A stretch of 64,000 nt of DNA from NCBI GenBank assembly GCA_020160805.1, contig JAIUPO010000017.1, positions 33,906 through 97,905 of the forward strand, in the 5' to 3' direction. The notes below the pieces were generated by a model. It worked only from the letters and a program-made list of their open reading frames with translations. It had not been told where the DNA came from and made no database searches. The position numbers were made by a program, and so were the translations under genes. Within the stretch, counting starts at the first letter, position 1. Each line of letters begins with the position of its first letter. The DNA is from Actinomycetota bacterium. Its GTDB lineage: Bacteria; Actinomycetota; Actinomycetes; Actinomycetales; Dermatophilaceae. This document shows positions 41,274 through 50,193 of this stretch, piece after piece.

Positions 41274-43019
41274 GTGGTCAACCCGCTGCTCCTGGTCCGT
41301 CCGCGCCGGCGGCGCTCGACCGACCTACGGCAAAACCACGTCGCCATCCCCTCGGCCGCACCCGGATCTGATGCGATCTTCTTGCTGCTGCGCCGGATGC
41401 GGGTGCCCCTGGTCGTCCTCGTCGGGGTCTTCACGGTCAGCGTCTTCGGCCTGGCCGCCATGCCCGGCACGGACGCGGACGGCAATCCCGCCCGCATCGG
41501 CGTCTTCGAAGCCTTCTACGTCATGAGCTACACCGCCACGACCATCGGCTTCGGCGAGATCCCCTATCCGTTCAGCATCCAGCAGCGACTGTGGGTGACC
41601 GGATGCATCTACGCCACCGTCATAGCCTGGGCGTATGCCATCGGCATGGTTCTCGCGCTCAGTCAGGACGAGGGCTTCCGCGATGCCGTCGCCGCCCAGC
41701 GCTTCGGGCGCAAGGTGCGCCACCAGAACGAGAAGTTCCACATCATCGCCGGCTATGGCGGGGCGGGCCATCGGGTCGGCAATGCCTTGGACCTGATCCG
41801 ATCGCGCTTCGTCGTCATCGACTCCGATGGCCTGCGCATCGACCGGCTCGCCACCGAGCAACTCTCCTCCGAGGTGCCGGGCGTGCAGGGCGACGCCGCG
41901 GCGCCCGCTGTGCTCGGCCTGGCCGGTCTGGGGCACAAGCACTGCGTCGGCGTGCTCGCACTCGCCGGGGATGATCTCACCAATCTCGGGGTCGTCCAGG
42001 CTGTGCACCTCCTTCGCCCGGAACTGCCCGTCATCGCCTGGGCGCGCGATCGCGAACTCGCTGAGCACATGCGCGAGTTCGGGGCGACGGCCGTGGTCAA
42101 TCCGTATGACCGGTTCGGGGCCTATCTCGCTATCGGGCTGCGTCGGCCCGTCACCTTGCAACTCATGCATTGGCTGATGTCACCGCTTGGCAGCCCCGTC
42201 CCGGAGACGGCCCACGCCGTGCCAGATGGCACCTGGCTGGTCTGCGCCGAGGGCGCCTTCAAGGCCGAGATCGAGCGGGACCTGCGCGGCGCCGGATACG
42301 ACGTGGTCCACCGCGACCCGAGTGATGGCATCGGCGACTGCCGGGATTATGTCGGCTTCGTCGCCGGCGCCGATCACGACACCGTCAACCTCGCGCTCGG
42401 CGCGGAAGTGCGGCGCCAGTCGCCGAGCATCTTCTTGTGCCTGCGTCAGAGCAAGGCCGCCAGCGCCCCGCTGTATGACGCCTTCGCCCCTGACTCGATC
42501 TTTCTCGCCACGGAACTCGTTGCGCGCGAGTGCTATTCGCGGATCGTCACGCCCCGAATGTGGAAGTTCCTGGAGTTCTGCGGTGAGCAAGACGAGGACT
42601 GGTCGCAGGCCTTCCTCGATCATCTGCTCGACCGCTGCGGGCCGGGGTCACCCAATGGCTGGCGCTTGAGCATCGATGAGGCGGGGGCGCCGGGTCTGGT
42701 CCGTTGGCTCGCCCACGACCCGATGACGATCGGCCAATTGCTCCGCAATCCCGCTGACCGAGAATCCTTCGCCCCGGTCGTCGCCCTGGCGCACAAGCGC
42801 GGCAGCGAGGTCACGCCAACTCCAGACGAGGACACCCCGCTGCGGGTGGGCGATGAGCTACTGCTGGCCTCGCCCGCCCGCGGCTACGCCTTCCTCCACG
42901 AGACGCTGTTCAACGAGGCCGTTGCGGAGTATGTCGCGACCGGGCGCGCCGTGCCCACCACCTGGCTCTGGCGTCGTCTGACTCGGACACGGAGCCGGCG
43001 CCCCGCGAGCACGGCGTAG
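41274..43019 (+). CDS. K+ channel with TrkA-N/RCK-type nucleotide-binding domain
   Basis: 581 residues. Two N-terminal membrane helices (RVPLVVLVGVFTVSVFGLAAM and GCIYATVIAWAYAIGMVLALS) flank the pore filter TTIGFGEIPYPFS (GFG replaces canonical GYG). A Rossmann domain FHIIAGYGGAGHRVGNALDLIRSRFVVIDSD with GDAAAPAVLGLAGL binds NAD or nucleotide and gates the channel, and a second TrkA-like half follows (WLVCAEGAFKAEIERDLRGAGYDVV). The C-terminal portion has a TrkA-C-like LRVGDELLLASP. GTG start; 8 bp after the DUF6394 gene. Maintains K+ balance. Confidence 0.87.
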   Translation: MVNPLLLVRPRRRRSTDLRQNHVAIPSAAPGSDAIFLLLRRMRVPLVVLVGVFTVSVFGLAAMPGTDADGNPARIGVFEAFYVMSYTATTIGFGEIPYPFSIQQRLWVTGCIYATVIAWAYAIGMVLALSQDEGFRDAVAAQRFGRKVRHQNEKFHIIAGYGGAGHRVGNALDLIRSRFVVIDSDGLRIDRLATEQLSSEVPGVQGDAAAPAVLGLAGLGHKHCVGVLALAGDDLTNLGVVQAVHLLRPELPVIAWARDRELAEHMREFGATAVVNPYDRFGAYLAIGLRRPVTLQLMHWLMSPLGSPVPETAHAVPDGTWLVCAEGAFKAEIERDLRGAGYDVVHRDPSDGIGDCRDYVGFVAGADHDTVNLALGAEVRRQSPSIFLCLRQSKAASAPLYDAFAPDSIFLATELVARECYSRIVTPRMWKFLEFCGEQDEDWSQAFLDHLLDRCGPGSPNGWRLSIDEAGAPGLVRWLAHDPMTIGQLLRNPADRESFAPVVALAHKRGSEVTPTPDEDTPLRVGDELLLASPARGYAFLHETLFNEAVAEYVATGRAVPTTWLWRRLTRTRSRRPASTA

Positions 43020-43028
43020 GGTCGGCTT

Positions 43029-44156
43029 GTGACTGACGCGCCGATCACCTATGCCGCCGCCGGGGTCGACGTGGAGGCCGGTGACAAGGCCGTGGAACTG
43101 ATGAAGTCCGCCGTCGCGCGGGCCACCCGCCCGGAGGTGCTGGGAGGGCTCGGCGGCTTCGCCGGCCTGTTCGACGCCTCCACCCTTGCACGAATGGACC
43201 GCCCGATCCTCGCGACCTCGACCGATGGGGTTGGCACCAAGGTCGCCATCGCCCAGGCCCTCGACCGACACGACACGATCGGCTTCGACCTGGTCGGCAT
43301 GGTCGTCGACGACATCGTCGTGTGCGGCGCCGAACCGCTTTTCATGACCGACTACATTGCCTGCGGCAAGGTCGTCCCGGAGCGAATCGCCGCCATCGTC
43401 TCCGGCATCGCCGCGGCCTGCGAACAGGCCGGCACCGCCCTCGTCGGCGGGGAGACCGCAGAGCACCCCGGCCTGCTAGGGGAGCATGAGTATGACGTCG
43501 CCGGCGCCGCCACCGGGGTCGTCGAGCACGCCGACATCCTCGGCCCGCACCGGGTCGCCCCGGGCGATCTCGTCCTCGGCCTGGCCGCGTCGGGCCTGCA
43601 TTCCAATGGCTACTCCCTCGTGCGGCGGGTCATCGCCGCCGCGGGCTGGGCGCTCGATCGGCAGGTCGAGGACTTCGGACAGACGCTGGGGGATGAGCTG
43701 CTCACCCCGACCAGGGTGTATGCCGCGGACCTGCTCACGCTGATCCGGGATCCGCAGGTGCGGGAGGCGGGCGGCGTACACGCGCTCTCGCATGTCACCG
43801 GCGGTGGCCTCGCGGCCAACCTCGCCCGCGTGCTGCCCCCCGGCGTGCATGCCCGGGTCCACCGCGAAAGCTGGTCGCCGCCAGCGGTTTTCACGACCAT
43901 CGGGGCACTCGGCAAGGTCCCGCCTCTCGACCTTGAGCGCACGCTCAACATGGGCGTGGGCTTCGTCGCGGTGCTGCCCGAGTCGGCCGCTGACCGGGCG
44001 GCTGCGCTGCTCGCCGACGCGGGAATCCCGGCCTGGGTGATGGGCGAAATCCACGCCGCGCAGGCTGCGCCGATCGAGGAGGGCGTCGAGGTCGTGCGCG
44101 GCTCCAAGGGCGTCCATGGCGGCTCGGTGCAGATCCTCGGCAACTACGCCACCTGA
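43029..44156 (+). CDS. purM: Phosphoribosylformylglycinamidine cyclo-ligase (AIR synthetase)
   Basis: 375 residues from GTG 43029. Motifs: ITYAAAGVDVEAGDKAVELMK, LATSTDGVGTKVAIA (ATP/FGAM site), DLVGMVVDDIVVCGAEPLFMTDY, ALVGGETAEHPG, GDLVLGLAASGLHSNGYSLVR and HVTGGGLAANLAR. It closes FGAM to AIR, step 5 of purine synthesis. It follows purF after the two channel genes; purF-purM is a common actinobacterial order. Confidence 0.97.
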   Translation: MTDAPITYAAAGVDVEAGDKAVELMKSAVARATRPEVLGGLGGFAGLFDASTLARMDRPILATSTDGVGTKVAIAQALDRHDTIGFDLVGMVVDDIVVCGAEPLFMTDYIACGKVVPERIAAIVSGIAAACEQAGTALVGGETAEHPGLLGEHEYDVAGAATGVVEHADILGPHRVAPGDLVLGLAASGLHSNGYSLVRRVIAAAGWALDRQVEDFGQTLGDELLTPTRVYAADLLTLIRDPQVREAGGVHALSHVTGGGLAANLARVLPPGVHARVHRESWSPPAVFTTIGALGKVPPLDLERTLNMGVGFVAVLPESAADRAAALLADAGIPAWVMGEIHAAQAAPIEEGVEVVRGSKGVHGGSVQILGNYAT

Positions 44157-44167
44157 CAACGCCTAGA

Positions 44168-45358
44168 TCAGCCGCGCGCGGACCAGAGGGCCACGCGTTC
44201 CTTGGCCGTCCCGGCCAGCCATACCCGATCCCCCGCGACCGCCACCGCGGTCGGGCTGCCCGGCACCTCGAGTTCCAGCATTCCGCCGTCGGTGCCCGCC
44301 GTGCTGCGCGGGAGCGGCCAGCGCCATACCGTCCCTGCACCGCTGCCGTCCGCGAGGGCCAGCCAGGCATAGGCCGCGCTGACACCGGTGCCGACCCATT
44401 CGGCCTGGTCCGGCACCAGCGAGGTCATCGTGTCGCCCGCCTGGGCCGATCCGCGGACCGGCGCGCGCACAGTGTCGACCGTGAAGGTCCCGTCCGCGCT
44501 GAACCGGCCGAGCCAGGCCCGCAATTCACCGTGATCGCGCCCGGCGAGCACGCACCATACAGGTCCACAGGAGGCCGCCTCGACACCGGTGCTCACCCCG
44601 TTGGCGCTCTCAGCAGCCAGAAGGGTGGGCAATTCTTGGGCGTGCCACTGACCATCCCGCTCGACCCAGGCGAGCGGAGCCACCCGCACCCCCTGCTGTA
44701 GATCGGTGGCCGCCCCGGCGAGCAGGGCGCGCCCTCCCGGCGCGGTGGCCGCCGCGCTGATCTGCACCAGCCGGTCGGCGCGGTTGGCCAACGCGGTGCC
44801 CGCGGACTCGGCCCGCACCCACCGCGTGCCCTCCGGGCGCCAGATCGCGGCGTCCAGCCCCGTCACGGCCGACTTCCAACTGCCGACCAGCAGCGGCCCG
44901 GTCGCGTCATAGGCCACCCCGGTCAACGCTCCCGCATCAATCCCTCCGAAGGTCTCGAACGTCTGCGGCTGCTCGAGCACCGGGCCAGCGCCGCGCCATA
45001 CCGCCCACCGGACATTGCCGTGCGCGCCGCCCGAGATACCGGTCAGGCCGGTGACCTCGTTGCCATCCGTCGCGAGATAGCGGAAGCGCCCCTCAAAGGC
45101 ATAGGGCGAGCTGGCCGTGATGTCGAGGGGCACCAGATCGTCGGTCGATGAGACTCGGAACAGCCCCGCACGAGGGCGAGCGGATACGTCATAGGTCCCG
45201 AGCAGGGCCTCGTGACCGAGGGCGGCCATCGCCGTGACCGGCCCGGGGAGCCGCACGTCGACGGGCGAGAAGACATCATCGAAGCGCTCCCCGCGCGAGC
45301 ATCCGGCCGGCCCGGCGAGGGCCAGGATCAGGGCGCCCGCGAGCGCGCGACGCCTCAC
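44168..45358 (-). CDS. Exported lipoprotein of unknown function
   Basis: 396 residues from GTG 45358, which overlaps the PAP2 gene. The lipobox LAGPAGC places the lipidated Cys near residue 20 after RRRALAGALILALAGP. The rest reads as a beta-propeller-like repeat protein with recurring short strand patterns such as AVWRGAGPVL, LLVGSWKSA, VWCVLAGRD and VWLAGTAKERVALWSA. No family is recognised. It probably sits on the outer face of the membrane and is co-transcribed with PAP2, isochorismatase-like and NCS1 genes. Confidence 0.72.
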   Translation of the reverse strand: MRRRALAGALILALAGPAGCSRGERFDDVFSPVDVRLPGPVTAMAALGHEALLGTYDVSARPRAGLFRVSSTDDLVPLDITASSPYAFEGRFRYLATDGNEVTGLTGISGGAHGNVRWAVWRGAGPVLEQPQTFETFGGIDAGALTGVAYDATGPLLVGSWKSAVTGLDAAIWRPEGTRWVRAESAGTALANRADRLVQISAAATAPGGRALLAGAATDLQQGVRVAPLAWVERDGQWHAQELPTLLAAESANGVSTGVEAASCGPVWCVLAGRDHGELRAWLGRFSADGTFTVDTVRAPVRGSAQAGDTMTSLVPDQAEWVGTGVSAAYAWLALADGSGAGTVWRWPLPRSTAGTDGGMLELEVPGSPTAVAVAGDRVWLAGTAKERVALWSARG

Positions 45359-45972
45359 CGCAAGCCCGCGAAGGTCAGCCCCGCGCTCGCCGCGCCGAGG
45401 GCCGCACCAAGCGCCACCTGCCAGCCCGTATGCCGTCCCGCCCGCCACCGCGCCCAACCCACCAGCGCGACCAGGGGGCTGAGCAGCAAGGCCCCCGCCC
45501 CGAGCCGGATCGTCAGGATCGTCACCGCGCCCGCGATCACGGCTGTATGCAGTGAGGCCTTGCTCATCGTCGTCACCAGCCCGAGCGTGGCCACGCCCGC
45601 GACGAGCGCCCACACCAGCGCCAGCAGGTCGCGTGGTGCGTTCAGCGCGGTCAACACCAGGGTGCCCACCATGACGCTGACCAGCGCAATAAGGGCTGGA
45701 AGATGCCGCTCATCGCGCCGGATGACGTGCCGATCCGCGACCCGGCCGGTGCGCACGAGGAGGGCGAGGGCGGTATACGGCAGCAGCACGGCGAAGGTGA
45801 CGATGAGCGCCGACCAGCCGAGAGCGGGAAGCCAGCCCGGGCTGGCGGCACGCGCGACCGCGAGGACCAAGGCGGCGACGACGACGCCCGGATCGAGCAG
45901 ATTCGACATCCGGTCGGCGGCGGCGGAGGGCCGGGCGCGCTCCTGCCGGATCAGATCGGGGTGCGCCGTCAC
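45355..45972 (-). CDS. PAP2-superfamily membrane phosphatase-like protein
   Basis: 205 residues with GTG start. Five or six helices; the end has SKASLHTAVIAGAV (resembling the PSGH block) and RWRAGRHTGWQVALGAALGAA (resembling the R-x5-H-x3-D/V-G block). The first PAP2 block (K-x6-RP) is poorly kept, so catalytic activity is uncertain. Known members dephosphorylate lipid phosphates such as undecaprenyl pyrophosphate. 9 bp after the isochorismatase gene. Confidence 0.72.
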   Translation of the reverse strand: MTAHPDLIRQERARPSAAADRMSNLLDPGVVVAALVLAVARAASPGWLPALGWSALIVTFAVLLPYTALALLVRTGRVADRHVIRRDERHLPALIALVSVMVGTLVLTALNAPRDLLALVWALVAGVATLGLVTTMSKASLHTAVIAGAVTILTIRLGAGALLLSPLVALVGWARWRAGRHTGWQVALGAALGAASAGLTFAGLR

Positions 45973-45981
45973 CGCGCGGGC

Positions 45982-46524
45982 CTATCCGATGACGATCTGG
46001 GGGCCGAAGAGCGCCATCGCGTCCAGGGCCCGCTGGTGATTTTCTGGGGTTGAGCCGGCACAGGCCGCGGCGGCGATGCGGATCGTCGCGCCCGCGTCCG
46101 CGGCAGGCAGAGCGGTGGCGATCACGCAGCAGTCCGTCGACACCCCGGCGAGCGTGACGCGGGGCTGCTCCCCGAGGACGGCCCGCAGTCGATCGGACCA
46201 CTTGCCGAATCGCGGCTCCGTGACCACATGCCCGGCGAGGCCGTCGAGGGCGGGCACCACGGCATACAACGGATCGGTGTCGGGGACCAGGGCGAACGGC
46301 CAGTCGTCGTAGTAGGAGCCCCACGATCCGCCGAGGCCAGGCTCAGCGACGAAGCGGGTGATCACCGTGCGTTCCGGGCCGTATGCCGCCGCGAGGGCGA
46401 CCATATCCGGCAGCGCGCCGGCGAACATCGGCGACCCCCAGGCGCTCGTCGTCGGATCGGCGAAGATCGCCTGCGGGTCAATGATGACCAGCCAGTCGTC
46501 GGTGCCGAGCGGGGCGCTCGTCAT
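45982..46524 (-). CDS. Isochorismatase/cysteine-hydrolase family protein
   Basis: 180 residues. DWLVIIDPQAIFADP supplies the catalytic Asp, FGKWSDRL a Lys-containing segment, and VTLAGVSTDCCVIATALPAADAGA the nucleophilic Cys block of the cysteine hydrolase superfamily. Such enzymes hydrolyse isochorismate, nicotinamide, N-carbamoyl compounds or biuret. Its ATG overlaps the stop of the NCS1 nucleobase permease, so a role in degrading a purine- or pyrimidine-derived compound is plausible. Confidence 0.87.
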   Translation of the reverse strand: MTSAPLGTDDWLVIIDPQAIFADPTTSAWGSPMFAGALPDMVALAAAYGPERTVITRFVAEPGLGGSWGSYYDDWPFALVPDTDPLYAVVPALDGLAGHVVTEPRFGKWSDRLRAVLGEQPRVTLAGVSTDCCVIATALPAADAGATIRIAAAACAGSTPENHQRALDAMALFGPQIVIG

Positions 46525-48038
46525 GCGCGGTCGGAGTAGGTCGCCGTGCCGCGCGCCATTTCCTGGTTCGCGACCTTGCCGCGCCGGGCCAGGAAGGTGA
46601 TCAGGAAGGAGCCGACCAGGGCGAGCAGCACGCCGAGGTTGGCATAGGGCCAGTTGCCCTCCCAGTAGCCGTCGGTGGCATTCCAGGTGCCGAGGTTCAG
46701 CGGCTCGAGCAGGAAGCCCTGCCAGTTGTTCCAGCTGGCGTCGGCAGCGAAGTTGTTGACCACCAGGCCCCAGCCGATGACGGACATGACGATCATCGTC
46801 CCGATCGAGACCCAGTCCACGGCGCCATAACGACCCGTTGTGGTGAAGAGCGAATCGTCGTCATAGTCGCGCTTGCGCAGCGCGATGTCGGCGATCATGA
46901 TGCCCGCCCAGGCGGCGAGGGGCACGCCGAGGGTGATGAGGAAGGACTGGAACGGGCCCAGGAAGTTCTTGGCGAAGAAGACGACCCAGATGGTGCCGAG
47001 GGTCAAAATGACGCCATCGACCAGGGCCGCCATCGGCCGCGGAATGCGCACGCCCAGGGAGAGCAGGGTCAGCCCGGAGGAGTAGATGCCGAGGACGGCG
47101 CCGGAAACCAGGGACAAGATGACGGCGATGAGGAAGGGCACGAGGAACCAGGTCGGCAGCACCTGGGCCAGGGCGCCGATCGGGTCGGCGGCAATGCCCT
47201 CCTTGACAGCATCGTCCGAGCCGGCGAGCAGCAACCCGAAGATCACGAGGAGCGTCGGGGCGATCGCGCCGCCGAAGGTATTCCAGAAGACAATCGCCGA
47301 ACCCTTGGCGTCGCGGCGCTGGTAGCGGGACCAGTCCGCCGCGATATTGATCCAGCCGAGACCGAAGCCGGTCATCAGCATCACGAGGGCGCCGACGACG
47401 GCCTGCCATGGGCCAGAGGGGATCGCCGACACCTTGCCCCAGTCGATGTGGGAGGAGGCGATGACGACGAAGAGGATCGTCACGATGCCCGTGATCCACG
47501 TGAGATAGGACTGCATCTTCATGATGATGTGATAGCCCGCGACGGAGGCGAGCACGATCATCGCCGCCACCACGATGGCCGCCACGATCTTGACGCCGGT
47601 CCCGCCGCCCCAGCCGAGCCGCTCGAAGACCGTGGCGGTGGCGAGCACCGCCATGATGGACAGGAAGGTCTCCCAGCCGATCGAGACCAGCCACGAGATG
47701 ACGCCGGGCAGCTTTTGCCCGGTGACGCCGAAGGGGGCTCGCGACAGGATCATCGTCGGGGCCGAGCCGCGCTTGCCCGCGATGGCGATCACACCGCAGA
47801 GGGCGAACGAGATGACGATCCCGAGCACGGTGACCAGGGCCGCCTGCCAGAACGAGATCCCGAAGCCGAGCACGAAGGCGGCATACGAGATGCCGAAGAC
47901 CGACACATTGGCCGCGAACCACGGCCAGAAGAGGTCCTTCGGGGAGGCGGTGCGCTCGGCCTCGCCGATGATCTCGATGCCGGTGGTCTCGACACCGAGC
48001 GAGCGCACCCGTTCGGCGCTCGTGCTATTGGCAGTCAT
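46521..48038 (-). CDS. NCS1-family nucleobase permease (cytosine permease-like)
   Basis: 505 residues from ATG 48038. Twelve helices with the NCS1 landmarks: SPKDLFWPWFAANVSVFGISYAAFVLGFG, GVTGQKLPGVISWLVSIGWETF, GFGLGWINIAADWSRYQRRDAKGSA and VFFAKNFLGPFQSFLITLGVPLAAWAGIM. It imports a nucleobase or related cation-coupled substrate. It heads an operon with isochorismatase-like, PAP2 and lipoprotein genes; the substrate is unknown but the isochorismatase partner suggests a catabolic route. Confidence 0.9.
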   Translation of the reverse strand: MTANSTSAERVRSLGVETTGIEIIGEAERTASPKDLFWPWFAANVSVFGISYAAFVLGFGISFWQAALVTVLGIVISFALCGVIAIAGKRGSAPTMILSRAPFGVTGQKLPGVISWLVSIGWETFLSIMAVLATATVFERLGWGGGTGVKIVAAIVVAAMIVLASVAGYHIIMKMQSYLTWITGIVTILFVVIASSHIDWGKVSAIPSGPWQAVVGALVMLMTGFGLGWINIAADWSRYQRRDAKGSAIVFWNTFGGAIAPTLLVIFGLLLAGSDDAVKEGIAADPIGALAQVLPTWFLVPFLIAVILSLVSGAVLGIYSSGLTLLSLGVRIPRPMAALVDGVILTLGTIWVVFFAKNFLGPFQSFLITLGVPLAAWAGIMIADIALRKRDYDDDSLFTTTGRYGAVDWVSIGTMIVMSVIGWGLVVNNFAADASWNNWQGFLLEPLNLGTWNATDGYWEGNWPYANLGVLLALVGSFLITFLARRGKVANQEMARGTATYSDRA

Positions 48039-48163
48039 GCTCAGAGCGTGCCAGATCAGCACGCACCCGTGGGGGACCCCACGGTCACGAGATGATGCCA
48101 CTCACCCGCCGCCAGGGCAGCGGCCCCGGCGACGTGAGGGTCAGTCAGGTGCTGAAGGCGACT

Positions 48164-48361
48164 TCAGCGACTGGACGCCCAGCGGGCGTAGTCGTCGTTG
48201 TAGTCGTCGTCATCCGGCTCGTCGGCGGCAACTGCCCGCTCGGTCGTCCGTGTTGCTCCGTGAAGCTCTCGCTCAAGCGCGCTGAGATCGGTGTTCGGGG
48301 AGTAGTACTTCAAATCCCGAGCAACCTTGGTCTGCTTGGCTTTGGCCCGGCCGCGCCCCAT
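48164..48361 (-). CDS. DUF3073-family small protein
   Basis: 65 residues: MGRGRAKAKQTKVARDLKYY, then SPNTDLSALERELH and an acidic tail EPDDDDYNDDYARWASSR. This is the DUF3073 family, conserved throughout actinobacteria near purine genes (here 4 kb from purM). The basic start and acidic end suggest nucleic-acid or protein binding, but the function is unknown. Confidence 0.92.
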   Translation of the reverse strand: MGRGRAKAKQTKVARDLKYYSPNTDLSALERELHGATRTTERAVAADEPDDDDYNDDYARWASSR

Positions 48362-48614
48362 GGCGTGACCCCCTCATGTCCTAGCGGGATGGCATCACTC
48401 CGGCCAAGTCGGCCTTAACGCAGCGATCCCGGTGAATGTGTGTTCGTGGGGATAACGCTACATGAGGCTCGAAGGATTCCGCGCCTCGTCGCCAGCCGGC
48501 GCCGTGATGCCTTCGTTACGAAACCACCGACAACCCTCGTCACGCCTCATACGTCGGAGAGGGAAAGGGCCCGGAACGGGTTCGGAAAGCGACGACACCA
48601 GGGGTTTGATCAGC

Positions 48615-49541
48615 ATGAATGCAAAGATTTCCACCGCCGCCACCCTCCTCGCGGCCGGTCTGATCGGTTTGACGGCGTGCAGCCCGGCGGGTACCGATGG
48701 TGCGTCCGGGCCGGCAACGTCCCCCACCAGTGTCTCCACCTCGAGCACGTCCTCAACGACCAGCCCGAGCCCCTCCTCCACGACGAAGCCGTCGCCCTCG
48801 GCGACGACCCCGTCCTCCTCGACGACCACGCCGTCACCGACAGCGACCAAGCCGTCCCCGACCACGACCAAGCCGACGCCCCCGAAGCCAACCCCCACGA
48901 CCCCCAAGCCCACGCCGACCACTCCCACACCGCCCCCGCTCAGCGACACCTCCACGATGAAGCAGGGCGACAAAGGCCCCGCCGTGCAGCGGATGCAGCA
49001 GCGGCTCTCCGACCTCGGCTACTGGCTCGGCACGCCCGATGGCGAATATGGCTACCTGACCTCCCAGGCCGTCATGGCCCTGCAGAAGACGGCCGGCCTA
49101 GGCCGCGATGGCGTCTACGGCCCGGCCACCAAGGCCGCCCTCGACAAGGGCATCCGGCCGACCCTGCACGTCACCGGCACCGCGGTCCAGATCAACCTCG
49201 CCACCCAGGTTCTGACCGTCGTCGAAAATGGCGCGATCGTCGCGATTCTCAACACGAGCACGGGCAGCGGCCAGACGTATGTCAGCCAGGGCCAGACCAA
49301 GACCGCGATCACCCCCAAGGGCACCTTCTCGGTCATCTACGAGGTCAACGGTCTCGACCACGGCCCCCTCGGCACGCTCTACCGCTCGAAGTATTTCGTC
49401 GGCGGCATCGCGGTCCATGGCTACACCTCGGTCCCGGCCTATCCCGCCTCGCATGGCTGCGCCCGCGTGAGCAACCAGGCGATGGACATGATCTGGGCCC
49501 GCAACCTGATGCCGATGGGCCGGACCGTCGTCGTCCTCTAA
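48615..49541 (+). CDS. L,D-transpeptidase lipoprotein with peptidoglycan-binding domain
   Basis: 308 residues from ATG 48615. Lipobox LTAC (Cys near 21), a long Ser/Thr/Pro spacer (about 30-110), a peptidoglycan-binding domain type 1 (GDKGPAVQRMQQRLSDLGYWLG and GVYGPATKAAL), then a YkuD L,D-transpeptidase domain with VHGYTSVPAYPASHGCARVSN, active-site His280 and Cys282. It cross-links peptidoglycan 3-3 or anchors proteins to it. It is exported and membrane-tethered. Confidence 0.92.
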   Translation: MNAKISTAATLLAAGLIGLTACSPAGTDGASGPATSPTSVSTSSTSSTTSPSPSSTTKPSPSATTPSSSTTTPSPTATKPSPTTTKPTPPKPTPTTPKPTPTTPTPPPLSDTSTMKQGDKGPAVQRMQQRLSDLGYWLGTPDGEYGYLTSQAVMALQKTAGLGRDGVYGPATKAALDKGIRPTLHVTGTAVQINLATQVLTVVENGAIVAILNTSTGSGQTYVSQGQTKTAITPKGTFSVIYEVNGLDHGPLGTLYRSKYFVGGIAVHGYTSVPAYPASHGCARVSNQAMDMIWARNLMPMGRTVVVL

Positions 49542-49686
49542 GCCCGCCCGCGCCAGCGCCGCCGTCCACGAGCGGCGCCTGGCGGGCGCCGGCCGGGAAC
49601 GGCCGGCACCAGTCGGGAACGAAAGAACCCCCTCACGTGCTCTATGAAGGCAGGACGTCAGAGCGATCGGACCGGAAGGGGGCCAC

Positions 49687-50193
49687 GTGGCGCAGCACGC
49701 CGACTTCGAGCAGTTTGTTGCCGCGCGGTATGCCGCCCTGGCCCGGACCGCCCTGCTGCTCACCGGTTCCCGCGCCAGCGCGGAGGACCTGCTGCAAGAG
49801 GCCCTGCTCAAGACCTATGTCGCCTGGTCCTCGGTGCGGGCTCGGGAGGCGGCCGAGGCGTATGTCCGCACCACGATGGTGCGCCTGCTGATTCGGGATC
49901 GGAAGCGGCGGTGGAGCGGGGAAATCCCGCACGAACAGCTGCCGGAGGACACGGCATACGAACCGGATCGGGCGGGGGGACTGGCCGTCCGCACGACGCT
50001 GGCCGCGCTCCCGACCGACCAGCGGGCCGCCATCGTGCTCCGCTTCTATGCCGACCTGCCCGAGTCGGCGATCGCGGAGGCCCTCGGGTGTCCGGCCGGG
50101 ACTGTGAAGTCCCGGATCTCCCGCGGCCTGACCGCCCTGCGTGTCAGCGGTTTGCTGGCCGATGAAACCCTCGCGACCGGAGCGCCATCATGA
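49687..50193 (+). CDS. SigE-family RNA polymerase sigma factor (ECF), module 2
   Basis: 168 residues from GTG 49687. Region 2: FEQFVAARYAALARTALLLTGSRASAEDLLQEALLKTY; region 4: LPTDQRAAIVLRFYADLPESAIAEALGCPAGTVKSRISRGLTAL. Same SigE-family group as the sigma factor at 19219, with a downstream membrane protein in the same overlapping arrangement. Whether it responds to envelope stress cannot be told. Confidence 0.9.
   Translation: MAQHADFEQFVAARYAALARTALLLTGSRASAEDLLQEALLKTYVAWSSVRAREAAEAYVRTTMVRLLIRDRKRRWSGEIPHEQLPEDTAYEPDRAGGLAVRTTLAALPTDQRAAIVLRFYADLPESAIAEALGCPAGTVKSRISRGLTALRVSGLLADETLATGAPS

Noticed and set aside
48362..48614. Riboswitch (for example c-di-AMP type) before the L,D-transpeptidase gene
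   Set aside because: No conserved core motif could be recognised by eye; left unassigned.
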